In this document: piece by piece, positions 25,273-33,182 of the stretch
Layout of the letters: each line of letters starts with the position of its first letter
Numbering within the stretch: position 1 is the first letter of the stretch
Source of the DNA: Paraburkholderia atlantica
Lineage (GTDB): Bacteria; Pseudomonadota; Gammaproteobacteria; Burkholderiales; Burkholderiaceae
Assembly: GCF_009362785.1 (NCBI RefSeq)
Contig: NZ_WHNQ01000021.1
Coordinates: 1-64,000, forward strand
Length of the DNA stretch: 64,000 nucleotides
Direction of reading: 5' to 3'
Notes under the pieces: generated by a model
Told to the model about the DNA's origin: nothing
The model's input: only the letters and a program-made list of their open reading frames with translations
The model's database searches: none
Position numbers and translations under genes: made by a program

Positions 25273-26766
25273 ATGACCCACTCCCTCCACGGCAAACAAC
25301 GTTGGCTCGCACTGATCGTGCTCTGCCTCGGCGTGCTGATGATCGTGCTCGACACGACCATCGTGAACGTCGCGCTGCCGTCCATCGCCGCCGATCTCGG
25401 CTTTAGCGAAACTTCGCTCGTATGGGTCGTCAACGCCTACATGCTGACGTTCGGCGGCTGTCTGCTGCTGGGGGGACGGCTTGGCGATCTGTACGGACAC
25501 CGCAAGCTGTTCCTGTCCGGCATTACGCTCTTCACGCTCGCTTCGCTCGCCTGCGGCCTCGCGAATTCGCAAGTGCTGCTGGTCGCCGCGCGCGCCGTCC
25601 AGGGCCTGGGTGGTGCGATCGTCTCGGCGGTCTCGTTGTCGCTGATCATGAATCTGTTCACCGAACCCGGCGAACGCGCGAAAGCGATGGGCGTGTATGG
25701 CTTCGTCTGCGCGGGCGGCGGCAGCATCGGCGTGTTGCTCGGCGGACTGCTCACCAATCTGCTGAGCTGGCACTGGATCTTCCTGGTCAATCTGCCGATC
25801 GGCATTGCGGTGTACGCGCTGTGCCTCGCGCTATTGCCCGCCGCGCGCGGCCACGCGCATGGCGAGCGGCTCGACGTGGCCGGTGCGCTCAGCGTGACCG
25901 CGTCGCTGATGCTGGCGGTCTATGCGATCGTCAACGGCAACGAAGCGGGCTGGACTTCGGCGCAGACGCTCGGCCTGCTGTGCGTCGCGCTCGCGCTGCT
26001 CGCCGTGTTCCTGGCAATCGAGGCGAGAGTCGAACATCCGTTGATGCCGCTCGGTCTGCTGCGTTTGCGCAATGTCGCGACCGCCAACGTGGTCGGCGTG
26101 TTGTGGGCAGCCGCGATGTTCGCGTGGTTCTTTATTTCGGCGCTTTATTTGCAGCGCGTGCTCGGCTATCGCCCGTTGCAGGTCGGGCTCGCGTTTCTGC
26201 CCGCGAACCTGATCATGGGACTCTTTTCGCTGGGACTGTCGGCGCGTGTGGTGCTGCGCTTCGGGCTGCGCCGGCCGCTCGCGGCGGGCCTGCTGATCGC
26301 GGCATGCGGGCTCGCGCTGTTCGCGCGTGCGCCCGTCGACGGCAGCTTCGTGCCCGACGTATTGCCCGGCATGTTGCTGCTCGGCTTTGGCGCGGGCATC
26401 GCGTTCAATCCGCTGCTGCTCGCCGCGATGAGCGACGTCGATCCCGCCGATTCGGGCCTCGCGTCGGGCATCGTCAACACGTCGTTCATGATGGGCGGGG
26501 CGCTCGGGCTCGCGGTGCTCGCGAGTCTTGCCGCGGCGCGTAGCGAGGCAATGCAGGCGTCGTCGAGCGCGGCGGCCGCGCTGAACAGCGGGTATCACGT
26601 CGCGTTTCTGTTTGGGGCGGTTTTTGCAGCGGCGGCCGGCGTGCTGGGTGGGCTGTTGCTGAGGCCGGGGCAAGCGGGTGGCGCTGCGGGCGCGCATAGT
26701 GACGTGGCGCAGTCGGCTCCGCCCTCCGCCGCGCCTGCAAAACCGCAAGCGCGATCAAATGCGTGA
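25273..26766 (+). CDS. DHA2-family MFS drug exporter (EmrB/QacA type)
   Basis: A 497-residue transporter with about fourteen hydrophobic segments, the DHA2 layout. The motif LDTTIVNVALPSIAADLGFS in helix 1 (motif D1) and the GGRLGDLYGHRKLF loop (motif A) are diagnostic. The C-terminus ends in a low-complexity Ala/Pro-rich tail. It has AAGGGGC before the start. It probably exports drugs or lipophilic cations by proton antiport. The AraC-type regulator that follows on the same strand may control it. Confidence 0.92.
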   Translation: MTHSLHGKQRWLALIVLCLGVLMIVLDTTIVNVALPSIAADLGFSETSLVWVVNAYMLTFGGCLLLGGRLGDLYGHRKLFLSGITLFTLASLACGLANSQVLLVAARAVQGLGGAIVSAVSLSLIMNLFTEPGERAKAMGVYGFVCAGGGSIGVLLGGLLTNLLSWHWIFLVNLPIGIAVYALCLALLPAARGHAHGERLDVAGALSVTASLMLAVYAIVNGNEAGWTSAQTLGLLCVALALLAVFLAIEARVEHPLMPLGLLRLRNVATANVVGVLWAAAMFAWFFISALYLQRVLGYRPLQVGLAFLPANLIMGLFSLGLSARVVLRFGLRRPLAAGLLIAACGLALFARAPVDGSFVPDVLPGMLLLGFGAGIAFNPLLLAAMSDVDPADSGLASGIVNTSFMMGGALGLAVLASLAAARSEAMQASSSAAAALNSGYHVAFLFGAVFAAAAGVLGGLLLRPGQAGGAAGAHSDVAQSAPPSAAPAKPQARSNA

Positions 26767-26811
26767 GTGCGCCGCTGACTATGCTGGCTTCATGCTGACA
26801 TGAGAGCTGAG

Positions 26812-27645
26812 ATGAACCCGGTCGGAAAAGCGCTCTGGTATATCGAAAGCCACTTCGCGGGCGAATTGACGCTCGACGACATCGCCCGCTGTGGCTGCGT
26901 ATCGCGCTTTCACCTCGCCCGCGCGTTCGAAGCGGCCACCGGGATGCCGGTGATGCGCTATGTTCGCGCGCGGCGTTTGAGCGAGGCCGCACGGCGTCTC
27001 GCCGATGGTGCGCCCGACATTCTCGCGGTCGCCCTCGACGCCGGCTACGGCTCTCACGAAGCATTCACGCGCGCGTTTCGCGAACAGTTCGGGCTCACGC
27101 CTGATGCGTTGCGCGCGCGGGGTCATCTCGACAACCTGAGCATCGTGGAGCCGATCAAAATGGACGAAACCCTTCTGACTCATCTGGAGCCGCCGCGCTT
27201 CGAAGACGGCAAGCCGTTTCTCATCGCTGGACTGAGCGAGCGCTATACATGCGAGACCAGCAAAGCGATTCCATCCCAATGGCAGCGCTTTGGCGCCTGG
27301 TACGGCAGGGTGCCGGGACAAGTCGGCAAGGTGGCTTATGGCGTTGGCTATAACGCCGATGAACTGGGTAACTTCGACTATATGTGCGGCGTCGAAGTCA
27401 GCGATTTCTCCGCATTGCCGCCGGAGTTGAGTCGTGTGCGCATCGCCGCGCAACGCTACGCGGTATTCAGTCATCGCGAGCATATCTCGGCGATACGTCG
27501 CACGATGAATACGATCTGGAATCAGTGGTTGCCCGCATCAGGGCACGTGCCTGCCGATGCACCGCATTTCGAACGGTATGGCGAGCAATTCGATCCGGTG
27601 ACGGGAATGGGTGGAGTCGAAGTCTGGTTGCCGCTGAAAAGCTGA
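26812..27645 (+). CDS. AraC-family regulator with C-terminal GyrI-like effector domain
   Basis: A 277-residue regulator (an ATG four codons upstream is an alternative). Two AraC helix-turn-helix units occupy residues 1-105 (LTLDDIARCGCVSRFHLARAFE; DILAVALDAGYGSHEAFTRAF). From about 110 the protein is a GyrI/BmrR-like small-molecule binding domain (PPRFEDGKPFLIAGLSERYT, RYAVFSHREHISAIRRTMNTIWNQWLPASG). This HTH-first Rob/SoxS-like arrangement senses hydrophobic compounds. Adjacent placement suggests control of the DHA2 exporter upstream. Confidence 0.92.
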   Translation: MNPVGKALWYIESHFAGELTLDDIARCGCVSRFHLARAFEAATGMPVMRYVRARRLSEAARRLADGAPDILAVALDAGYGSHEAFTRAFREQFGLTPDALRARGHLDNLSIVEPIKMDETLLTHLEPPRFEDGKPFLIAGLSERYTCETSKAIPSQWQRFGAWYGRVPGQVGKVAYGVGYNADELGNFDYMCGVEVSDFSALPPELSRVRIAAQRYAVFSHREHISAIRRTMNTIWNQWLPASGHVPADAPHFERYGEQFDPVTGMGGVEVWLPLKS

Positions 27646-27655
27646 TGGTTGATTC

Positions 27656-27682
27656 GGCGGATGGCCGCTGCGGCCATCCGCC
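27656..27682. terminator. GC-rich hairpin between convergent genes
   Basis: A perfect 12-bp stem, GGCGGATGGCCG paired with CGGCCATCCGCC, with a 3-nt loop. It lies 10 bp past the AraC stop and a few bases before the stop of the converging MFS gene. No T-run follows on either strand, so it may act only as an attenuating or RNA-stabilising structure. Confidence 0.5.
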
Positions 27683-27689
27683 TGATCGA

Positions 27690-29051
27690 TCACGTGGCAT
27701 GTCCGTGGTCATGCAATGCATGCACGTCGTCGTATTCGCGCGAAATGTCCTTATTCGTGTAATCGCCCAGTCGCATAGCGGCGGCCACGCTAATCACCGC
27801 ACACGCGAAGACATACCACGCCACCGCAAATCCAGAATGGAAGTAGGCATAAAGCGCGGTTGCAATCAACGGTGCCGGACCGCCAGCGATGACGGAAGCC
27901 AACTGGTATCCCATCGACGCGCCGCTGTAGCGCAAGCGCCCTGTGAACGATTCGGCGATCAACGCGGCTTGGGGACCATACATCATTGCGTGCGGCACCA
28001 GCGAAAGCACGATGGCCGCGAAGATCCATCCGGGGTTATGAGTTCCGACCATGAAGAAGTACAGGAAACCGAATAGCCCGACAGCAGCGGCACCGATCAC
28101 ATACATGCGTCGACGTCCGATCAGATCGGATACGTGACCAAACAGCGGAATCGTGAAGAATTCCAGCACCGACGCGGCCAGCACCGCCGTGAGTAACAGA
28201 TCACGTGTGACGCCCAGACTCATCACACCATAGGTGAAGATAAAGGCCGTGAAAATATAGAAAGGCGCCTGTTCGGCCATACGCGCAAGAGCCGATAGAA
28301 GAATGTCTTTCGGCTGCCGGCGCAGCACTTCACGCATCGGCGCCTTTTCGATCCTGCGCTCAGCGAGGAGCTTCGCGAAGACCGGCGTCTCGAGAATACT
28401 CAAGCGGATATAAAGGCCGATCCCGACCAGCGCAATACTGAGGAAAAACGGCACCCGCCAGCCCCACGTGAGAAATGCGCTGCCGGAGATCTGACTGGTG
28501 GCCAGCACCACCAGATTCGCGACGAACAATCCCGCCGGTACGCCGAACTGCGGCCACGACGCGACGAAACCGCGATGCTTGTTGGTGCGCGCCCATTCCA
28601 TCGACATCAGCACCGAACCGCCCCACTCGCCGCCAACGCCCACACCCTGAATGAAGCGCAGCGCCGTGAGCGCAATGGCCCCCCAGATGCCGATCGACGC
28701 GTAGGTCGGTACAAAGCCGACGGCGAATGTCGCGAGTCCCATCAGCAATAGCGTGACGATCAACGTTGCTTTACGTCCGATGCGATCGCCATAGTGACCG
28801 AAAATCGCCGCACCCACCGGCCGCGCGACAAAGCCGACGGCGTAAATCAGAAATGCCTGGAGTGTGCCGACGAGCGGGTCCGATTCAGGAAAAAACAGCT
28901 TCGCGAATACCAGACCAGTGACCGTGCTATACAGGAAGAAGTCGTACCATTCGATCGTGGTACCAATCGTGCTGGCGATGACAGCGCGGCGCAACTGGCG
29001 CCGTGCCTCCTCTTCGGAGAGGGGCATAGCCCCAGATTGCGTGGCAGCCAT
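27690..29051 (-). CDS. MHS-family MFS metabolite:H+ symporter
   Basis: A 453-residue transporter. The start is the ATG behind GGGGAG; another ATG 15 bp upstream is less favoured. The N-terminus RRAVIASTIGTTIEWYDFFLY and the loop GHYGDRIGRKATL are hallmarks of the metabolite:H+ symporter family (ShiA/ProP/KgtP relatives), which import organic acids, osmolytes or shikimate. Twelve hydrophobic segments are visible. No catabolic partner gene is adjacent, so the substrate is open. Confidence 0.91.
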   Translation of the reverse strand: MAATQSGAMPLSEEEARRQLRRAVIASTIGTTIEWYDFFLYSTVTGLVFAKLFFPESDPLVGTLQAFLIYAVGFVARPVGAAIFGHYGDRIGRKATLIVTLLLMGLATFAVGFVPTYASIGIWGAIALTALRFIQGVGVGGEWGGSVLMSMEWARTNKHRGFVASWPQFGVPAGLFVANLVVLATSQISGSAFLTWGWRVPFFLSIALVGIGLYIRLSILETPVFAKLLAERRIEKAPMREVLRRQPKDILLSALARMAEQAPFYIFTAFIFTYGVMSLGVTRDLLLTAVLAASVLEFFTIPLFGHVSDLIGRRRMYVIGAAAVGLFGFLYFFMVGTHNPGWIFAAIVLSLVPHAMMYGPQAALIAESFTGRLRYSGASMGYQLASVIAGGPAPLIATALYAYFHSGFAVAWYVFACAVISVAAAMRLGDYTNKDISREYDDVHALHDHGHAT

Positions 29052-29431
29052 TTGATATCTCCCCAAAATGGACGGGTGACATCCTGAGTTGACACTGCGG
29101 ATATTGGGTGGTTCCGGCGATCACGCGGGATGCCGAAAGCGGAGCCGCCTTTTGCGCTACTGTCTTGGCTGGGAGCCGGGATCGATAAAAACCCGTATCT
29201 GAATCACTATTCGCAAAGATTGGCGCTTTATTTCAAGGTACATTTCGCAATTGCATTTTTTCCCGAATGAACGATCCGGCAATCATCGCTTCAATGCAAT
29301 TGATACCGATGTCAAAATGGATCGAAGCTCGAATGAACCGGGACTTCGGACCTGGGATTTCGCGGAGAATGGGAGCGACTCGTTTTGCACTGGCAGGCAT
29401 TCCATATGCTCGTCGTCCCCATTCCCTCCAA
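29052..29431. other. intergenic stretch without recognisable gene
   Basis: This is noticeably AT-richer than the surroundings, mainly in the part nearest the AraC gene. Short frames on both strands show no known domain, ribosome binding site or consistent codon bias. It must contain the promoter of the MFS symporter gene transcribed leftward. No convincing terminator was seen after the AraC gene entering from the right. Confidence 0.5.
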
Positions 29432-30304
29432 TCACACCAACGGAATGTAGATATCCGTCTGCCACTGATCCAGCGGCGTCTCAGGATAGACGCTCAGGTA
29501 GTGGAAAAATAGCGGTTGATCCCGCAACTCTTCCCCACTCGAAGGCAGCCAGTCGCGAAAGATTGGGTAGATCGTCTCGCCGATGTGATCGGTCGATCCC
29601 GTGTGCCGCACCACTGCGAATCGCCCTCCCGGCATCACGAGTTCGCGCACGCCATAGAGATTCGGCGCGACCGGCTCGTCGATCTCTCCGCAGATATCGA
29701 AGCGGAATTCCTCCGCTGGCACCGTGTCCGGATTGCCGCGCGGGATGCCGAAGGTCCTGCTCGACCCCACCGGCGATTGTCCGCTTTGAATACGCCAATC
29801 GATGAATTTGCGCGCACTCTCGTTGACAAGTCCAGGTGAACCACAATGCTCCAGCGCGGCAACCCGGGTTTCCGCAAAATCGACGATTTTCACTTGCATG
29901 GTCAGTTTCCTCGAAAGATAGGGAACAATAAAACTCGCACTCCAGAATTGCCATGTTGGATGCCGTCGAAACGCGCTCGGCGCCATGCCGAACGCACGCT
30001 TGAACGCGCGGCTGAAGGCTTCGGGACTGTCGAAACCAGCGTCGAGCGCGGCATCGAGAACCGAGCACGACGCCTGCGACGCGAGGCGGTGAGCCGCGCG
30101 GCGCAAGCGCATCAACTGCACGTAGCGTGCGACGGGCACGCCGACATACGCGACAAACTGTCGATGGAAATGGAACATCGAGAAGTTTGCGATACGGCTT
30201 AGCGCGTCGACCGACAGATCGCCTTCGAGGTTTGCGTCGATATAGGCGAGAACGGCTTCGAAGCGTTTAGCGTAAGCGGCGGTGGCGTCTGTGTGAGTTA
30301 GCAT
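29432..30304 (-). CDS. AraC-family regulator with GyrI-like effector domain
   Basis: A 290-residue protein. The ATG was chosen because the leader of the longer frame is not part of the fold. AraC helix-turn-helices span about residues 10-110 (DLSVDALSRIANFSMFHFHRQF; SVLDAALDAGFDSPEAFSRAFKRAF), followed by a GyrI-like domain (VKIVDFAETRVAALEHCGSP, GGRFAVVRHTGSTDHIGETIYPIFRDWLPSSG). It has the same layout as the AraC gene 2 kb to the left but is clearly a different subgroup. Likely a sensor of lipophilic compounds; the target is unknown. Confidence 0.92.
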   Translation of the reverse strand: MLTHTDATAAYAKRFEAVLAYIDANLEGDLSVDALSRIANFSMFHFHRQFVAYVGVPVARYVQLMRLRRAAHRLASQASCSVLDAALDAGFDSPEAFSRAFKRAFGMAPSAFRRHPTWQFWSASFIVPYLSRKLTMQVKIVDFAETRVAALEHCGSPGLVNESARKFIDWRIQSGQSPVGSSRTFGIPRGNPDTVPAEEFRFDICGEIDEPVAPNLYGVRELVMPGGRFAVVRHTGSTDHIGETIYPIFRDWLPSSGEELRDQPLFFHYLSVYPETPLDQWQTDIYIPLV

Positions 30305-30455
30305 GGTCTGGAATCGTGCGAGTTCCGATATGGTCGCCGAGGTTGGACACATCTTACCTAGCCGGACTTGCTCTCTCGTCTATCGGCTCGCTGCCGAGCC
30401 TGCAGAATTTACGTAAACTTATTCACTCGCCCTCGCTTCGTGAGAATTTCCGCCG

Positions 30456-30839
30456 ATGCCCTCTTCGATCAGCAATTCGCTCCTCTGGATCTTCGACGCG
30501 TTCGAACGCGATCCGACTTACCTGCGCCGGCGAATGTTTGGTAGCGATGCCGCGTATATCGACGGCCTATTGTGTCTGGTTGCCGCCGATCGCGATAAGC
30601 CGTGGAATGGGCTGCTCGTCTGTACATCGCAGGAACGCCATGCTGCTCTGATTTCCGATCTGCCCGCGCTGCGGCCTCACCCGGTACTCGGAAAGTGGCT
30701 CTATGTGCCGCAGGAGGACCCTGCGTTTGAAGACACTGTCGAGCAGTTGACGGCACTCGTATTGGCGCGAGACCCGCGAGTAGGAGTGGAGCCTAAGCCG
30801 AAAAAGCGGCGCGGAAAGTCGGTATTGCCGCACGGTTGA
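30456..30839 (+). CDS. TfoX/Sxy N-terminal-domain protein
   Basis: A 127-residue protein with the TfoX N-terminal fold pattern: LRRRMFGSDAAYIDGLLCLVAAD, then KWLYVPQEDP and a lysine-rich tail (KPKKRRGK). Only the N-terminal domain is present; the C-terminal TfoX domain linked to competence control is missing. Such single-domain proteins are common in Burkholderia relatives and their role is not established. It is divergent from the AraC gene and stands alone. Confidence 0.75.
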   Translation: MPSSISNSLLWIFDAFERDPTYLRRRMFGSDAAYIDGLLCLVAADRDKPWNGLLVCTSQERHAALISDLPALRPHPVLGKWLYVPQEDPAFEDTVEQLTALVLARDPRVGVEPKPKKRRGKSVLPHG

Positions 30840-30845
30840 AGCGGG

Positions 30846-31037
30846 TCAGCCTCTCGCCGGCGAACCCGGCAAGGCTCCTTTGCCTTTCAGGTACGTCACT
30901 CCCTCCGCGAGACCAAACTCCCGCTGTGCGCCATCCCTCGACCATCGCACACTAACCGTCCTGTCCGCCGCCTCCCTCTTCCCGACGACAACGAGAAAAG
31001 GCACCCGCTTCTCCCTCGCATCGACGATCTTCTGTCG
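30846..31037 (-). pseudogene. remnant of a threonyl-tRNA synthetase-like anticodon-binding domain
   Basis: The minus-strand frame ending here reads RQKIVDAREKRVPFLVVVGK, followed by REAADRTVSVRWSRDG. This matches the end of the class-II (HGTP) anticodon-binding domain of threonyl-tRNA synthetases (KIRDA...VPYMLVVGDREAE...VSVR). Nothing upstream in any frame continues as a synthetase; the similarity stops abruptly where an unrelated plus-strand remnant begins. It therefore looks like the last approximately 60 codons of a deleted synthetase paralogue or synthetase-like gene. Confidence 0.6.
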
Positions 31038-31243
31038 CGAATGGCGTGGTCTTCGGATGCAATCTCGACTACACGAAAGGCACGATGTACGCGCTCGATT
31101 CTTCCAACGGAAAAGTACTGTGATCATTCGATAGCGGCGGCGCGTGCAATGCCGGACCGGCCGTTGCGGACGGCGTGGTGTTCTGGGGCCCTGGCCCAAC
31201 GAACGGCCCGGGGCCGCAAAAATTGTTCGCGTTCGGTCTGTAG
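31034..31243 (+). pseudogene. remnant of a PQQ/beta-propeller dehydrogenase with in-frame stop
   Basis: The plus strand reads SVANGVVFGCNLDYTKGTMY, then ALDSSNGKVL, a TGA at 31121-31123, and SFDSGGACNAGPAVADGVVF continuing to a natural TAG. Without the TGA, the pieces join as GKVL-(W)-SFDSGGACNAGP, the usual last blade of polyvinyl-alcohol-dehydrogenase/PQQ propeller proteins, where TGG is expected at the stop. This points to a nonsense mutation in the C-terminal end of a gene whose front is missing. Confidence 0.65.
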
Positions 31244-31381
31244 GAAACGCCCGAGGCCTCGCCCTCTCGCGGCGGGGCCTTCGGCACTTTGCTACGATGT
31301 GAGTCTGTTCCGAAGCCGGCGCATTTGACGCGTACCGTCAGCCGGACCGGAATCACCACCGAACTCACCGAGCATCAGACC

Positions 31382-31879
31382 TTGACGATCCACATCCGCC
31401 CCGCCACCGCATCCGACGCTCCCCTGATCCTGCGCTTCATCACCGAACTCGCGATCTACGAGAAAGCCGAGCACGAAGTCGTCGCCGGCGTCAAAGACAT
31501 CGAGAAGAGCCTGTTTTCCGAGGGCGTGCCCGCGAAAGCGCTGATCTGCGAAATGAATGGCGAGCCCGTCGGCTTTTGCGTGTACTTCTTTTCGTATTCG
31601 ACGTGGCTCGGCAAGCAGGGGCTTTATCTGGAAGACCTATACGTGTCGCCTGCATCGCGTGGCAGCGGCGCAGGCAAACAGATGCTGCGCCATCTCGCGC
31701 AAATCGCCTGCGAAACGGGCTGCGGTCGCTTCGAATGGAGCGTGCTCGACTGGAACGAGCCGGCCATCGGCTTCTACAAATCGATCGGCGCGAATCCGCA
31801 AAGCGAATGGGTGCGTTACCGTCTCGCCGGCGACGCGCTCAAGGCATTCGCCGAAGGCGAAACCGAACCGAACACCTAA
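31382..31879 (+). CDS. GNAT-family N-acetyltransferase
   Basis: A 165-residue acetyltransferase from a TTG start chosen because homologous proteins begin at MTIHIRPAT; an in-frame ATG 93 bp upstream gives 196 residues. The acetyl-CoA site is YLEDLYVSPASRGSGAGKQMLRHLA (motif A with R-G-S-G-A-G), and motif B is CGRFEWSVLDWNEPAIGFYKSIGA. It resembles diamine/aminoglycoside-type small GNAT enzymes. The substrate is unknown. It is convergent with the flavin reductase gene. Confidence 0.85.
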   Translation: MTIHIRPATASDAPLILRFITELAIYEKAEHEVVAGVKDIEKSLFSEGVPAKALICEMNGEPVGFCVYFFSYSTWLGKQGLYLEDLYVSPASRGSGAGKQMLRHLAQIACETGCGRFEWSVLDWNEPAIGFYKSIGANPQSEWVRYRLAGDALKAFAEGETEPNT

Positions 31880-31885
31880 GCGCGG

Positions 31886-32467
31886 TCATTGCGCGGAGGC
31901 CGCGACGGGCGCCACCTCGAACGCATCGCCCGTCGCGAAGAAAGTGCCGCCTGCCACGTAATGGCATGTGCGCAGGTCGGGATCGTCACCGAAATGCCAG
32001 CGGTTGTGCGAATACACGCGGCTATCCGCATACGCGGCGACCACCTCGCCGATGATCAGATCGTGGCGCTGGCTGTCGTCCGGAATCACCTTGCATTCCA
32101 TCCACGTAATGCAGCCGGCCAGCATCGGCACGTCGATTTTTTGCGCGCGGAAGGTCTCGAGATCGAACGCGGAGAACTTGTCGAGTTCGACGCCCGCGTG
32201 AGTGCCGACCGCGAGCGTTTGCGCGGCGAAACCGCGGCTCGGCAGTTGCAGCCCGAACACGCCGCTCGCTTCGATCAGGCTACGCGTCAACGTGCGGCTA
32301 TCGACGACCACCACCACCTTCGGCGGATCGAAGTCGAGCGGCATCGCCCATGAGGCGGCCATCACGTTCGATCGACCTGCGTGCGCGCTAGTGATCAGCG
32401 TGACGGGTCCGTGATTGAGCAGTTGAGTCGCGCGCGACAATTCCACGGGTTCGCGGGTGGCGTTCAT
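31886..32467 (-). CDS. flavin reductase family protein
   Basis: A 193-residue FMN-binding split-barrel protein of the flavin reductase-like family. Seen segments: GPVTLITSAHAGRSNVMAASWAMPLDFDPPKVVVVVD near the N-terminus, GVFGLQLPS, and the metal/flavin-proximal GCITWMECKVIPDDSQRHDLIIGEVVAAY. These are NAD(P)H:flavin reductases or related FMN proteins in the cytoplasm. The start is the ATG of MNATREP; longer frames add a non-conserved leader. No monooxygenase partner is adjacent. Confidence 0.88.
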   Translation of the reverse strand: MNATREPVELSRATQLLNHGPVTLITSAHAGRSNVMAASWAMPLDFDPPKVVVVVDSRTLTRSLIEASGVFGLQLPSRGFAAQTLAVGTHAGVELDKFSAFDLETFRAQKIDVPMLAGCITWMECKVIPDDSQRHDLIIGEVVAAYADSRVYSHNRWHFGDDPDLRTCHYVAGGTFFATGDAFEVAPVAASAQ

Positions 32468-32657
32468 AGCATCGTGATGGCGTCGAAAGGATGACGCTGA
32501 TTGTAGCGGGGCGGGAGAAATGCGGTGCGTGCAGTGCGGAGCCGCGGTGCGCGGCGAGGGGCGGGCGATTCGAACCACGCGGCGGGCGAATCGAGCTGCC
32601 GGGCGGCAGCAAGCGAGCCGCCGCCCGAGCAGACTTCAAGCGAATTTCAATGGACCC

Positions 32658-32990
32658 TCAATGCGGCGCCTTGCCGTTCGGCACCACATTGAGCGGCTTA
32701 TGCTGCTCTTCGCCGAGTCCCGGGAAGAACGCGTTCCAGGCGGCGCGCACGCCCTGCGCCGCGGTGGCTTCGGCGCTGACCGACTCGGCCGCGCCGTCCG
32801 CGGCTTTCGACGGATCGGCGGACAGTCCGCGCCAATGCGTGAATACGAGCAACGGCTTTTCGGTCCACACGCCGTCGCCAAATTTCGCAAACGCCGTGTC
32901 CCCGCTCGCCAACTGCACCTCGTACCAGCCTTCGCGTACAGGCGTATGGATGGCCAGGTCAAACCACGGGGTCGGTTCGATTTCCTTCAT
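32658..32990 (-). CDS. conserved hypothetical protein
   Basis: A 110-residue acidic protein. The ATG behind CCGGAGACGAT was chosen; an ATG nine codons upstream is possible. It has one compact region (TPWFDLAIHTPVREGWYEVQ, then AFAKFGDGVWTEKPLLVFTHWRGL), which looks like a small beta domain. An Ala/Ser-rich linker and a short tail follow. I do not recognise the family. Codon use matches the neighbourhood, so it is likely a real core-like gene. Confidence 0.6.
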   Translation of the reverse strand: MKEIEPTPWFDLAIHTPVREGWYEVQLASGDTAFAKFGDGVWTEKPLLVFTHWRGLSADPSKAADGAAESVSAEATAAQGVRAAWNAFFPGLGEEQHKPLNVVPNGKAPH

Positions 32991-33182
32991 ATCGTCTCCG
33001 GTCGGATAAATCGTCATCGATAACCACAGTCAAGGCATTGTTCGTGCCCATCGCCGGCGCCACGTCCGCGGCACGGCGGGCCGGGCAACGGCGGCACATG
33101 CGGGCAGACCGGCATTTCGGAGCGAAGTCGCCGCGCATACGACACGATAGCGCGACATGGGCCGGGCGGACAAACGTAAAAC

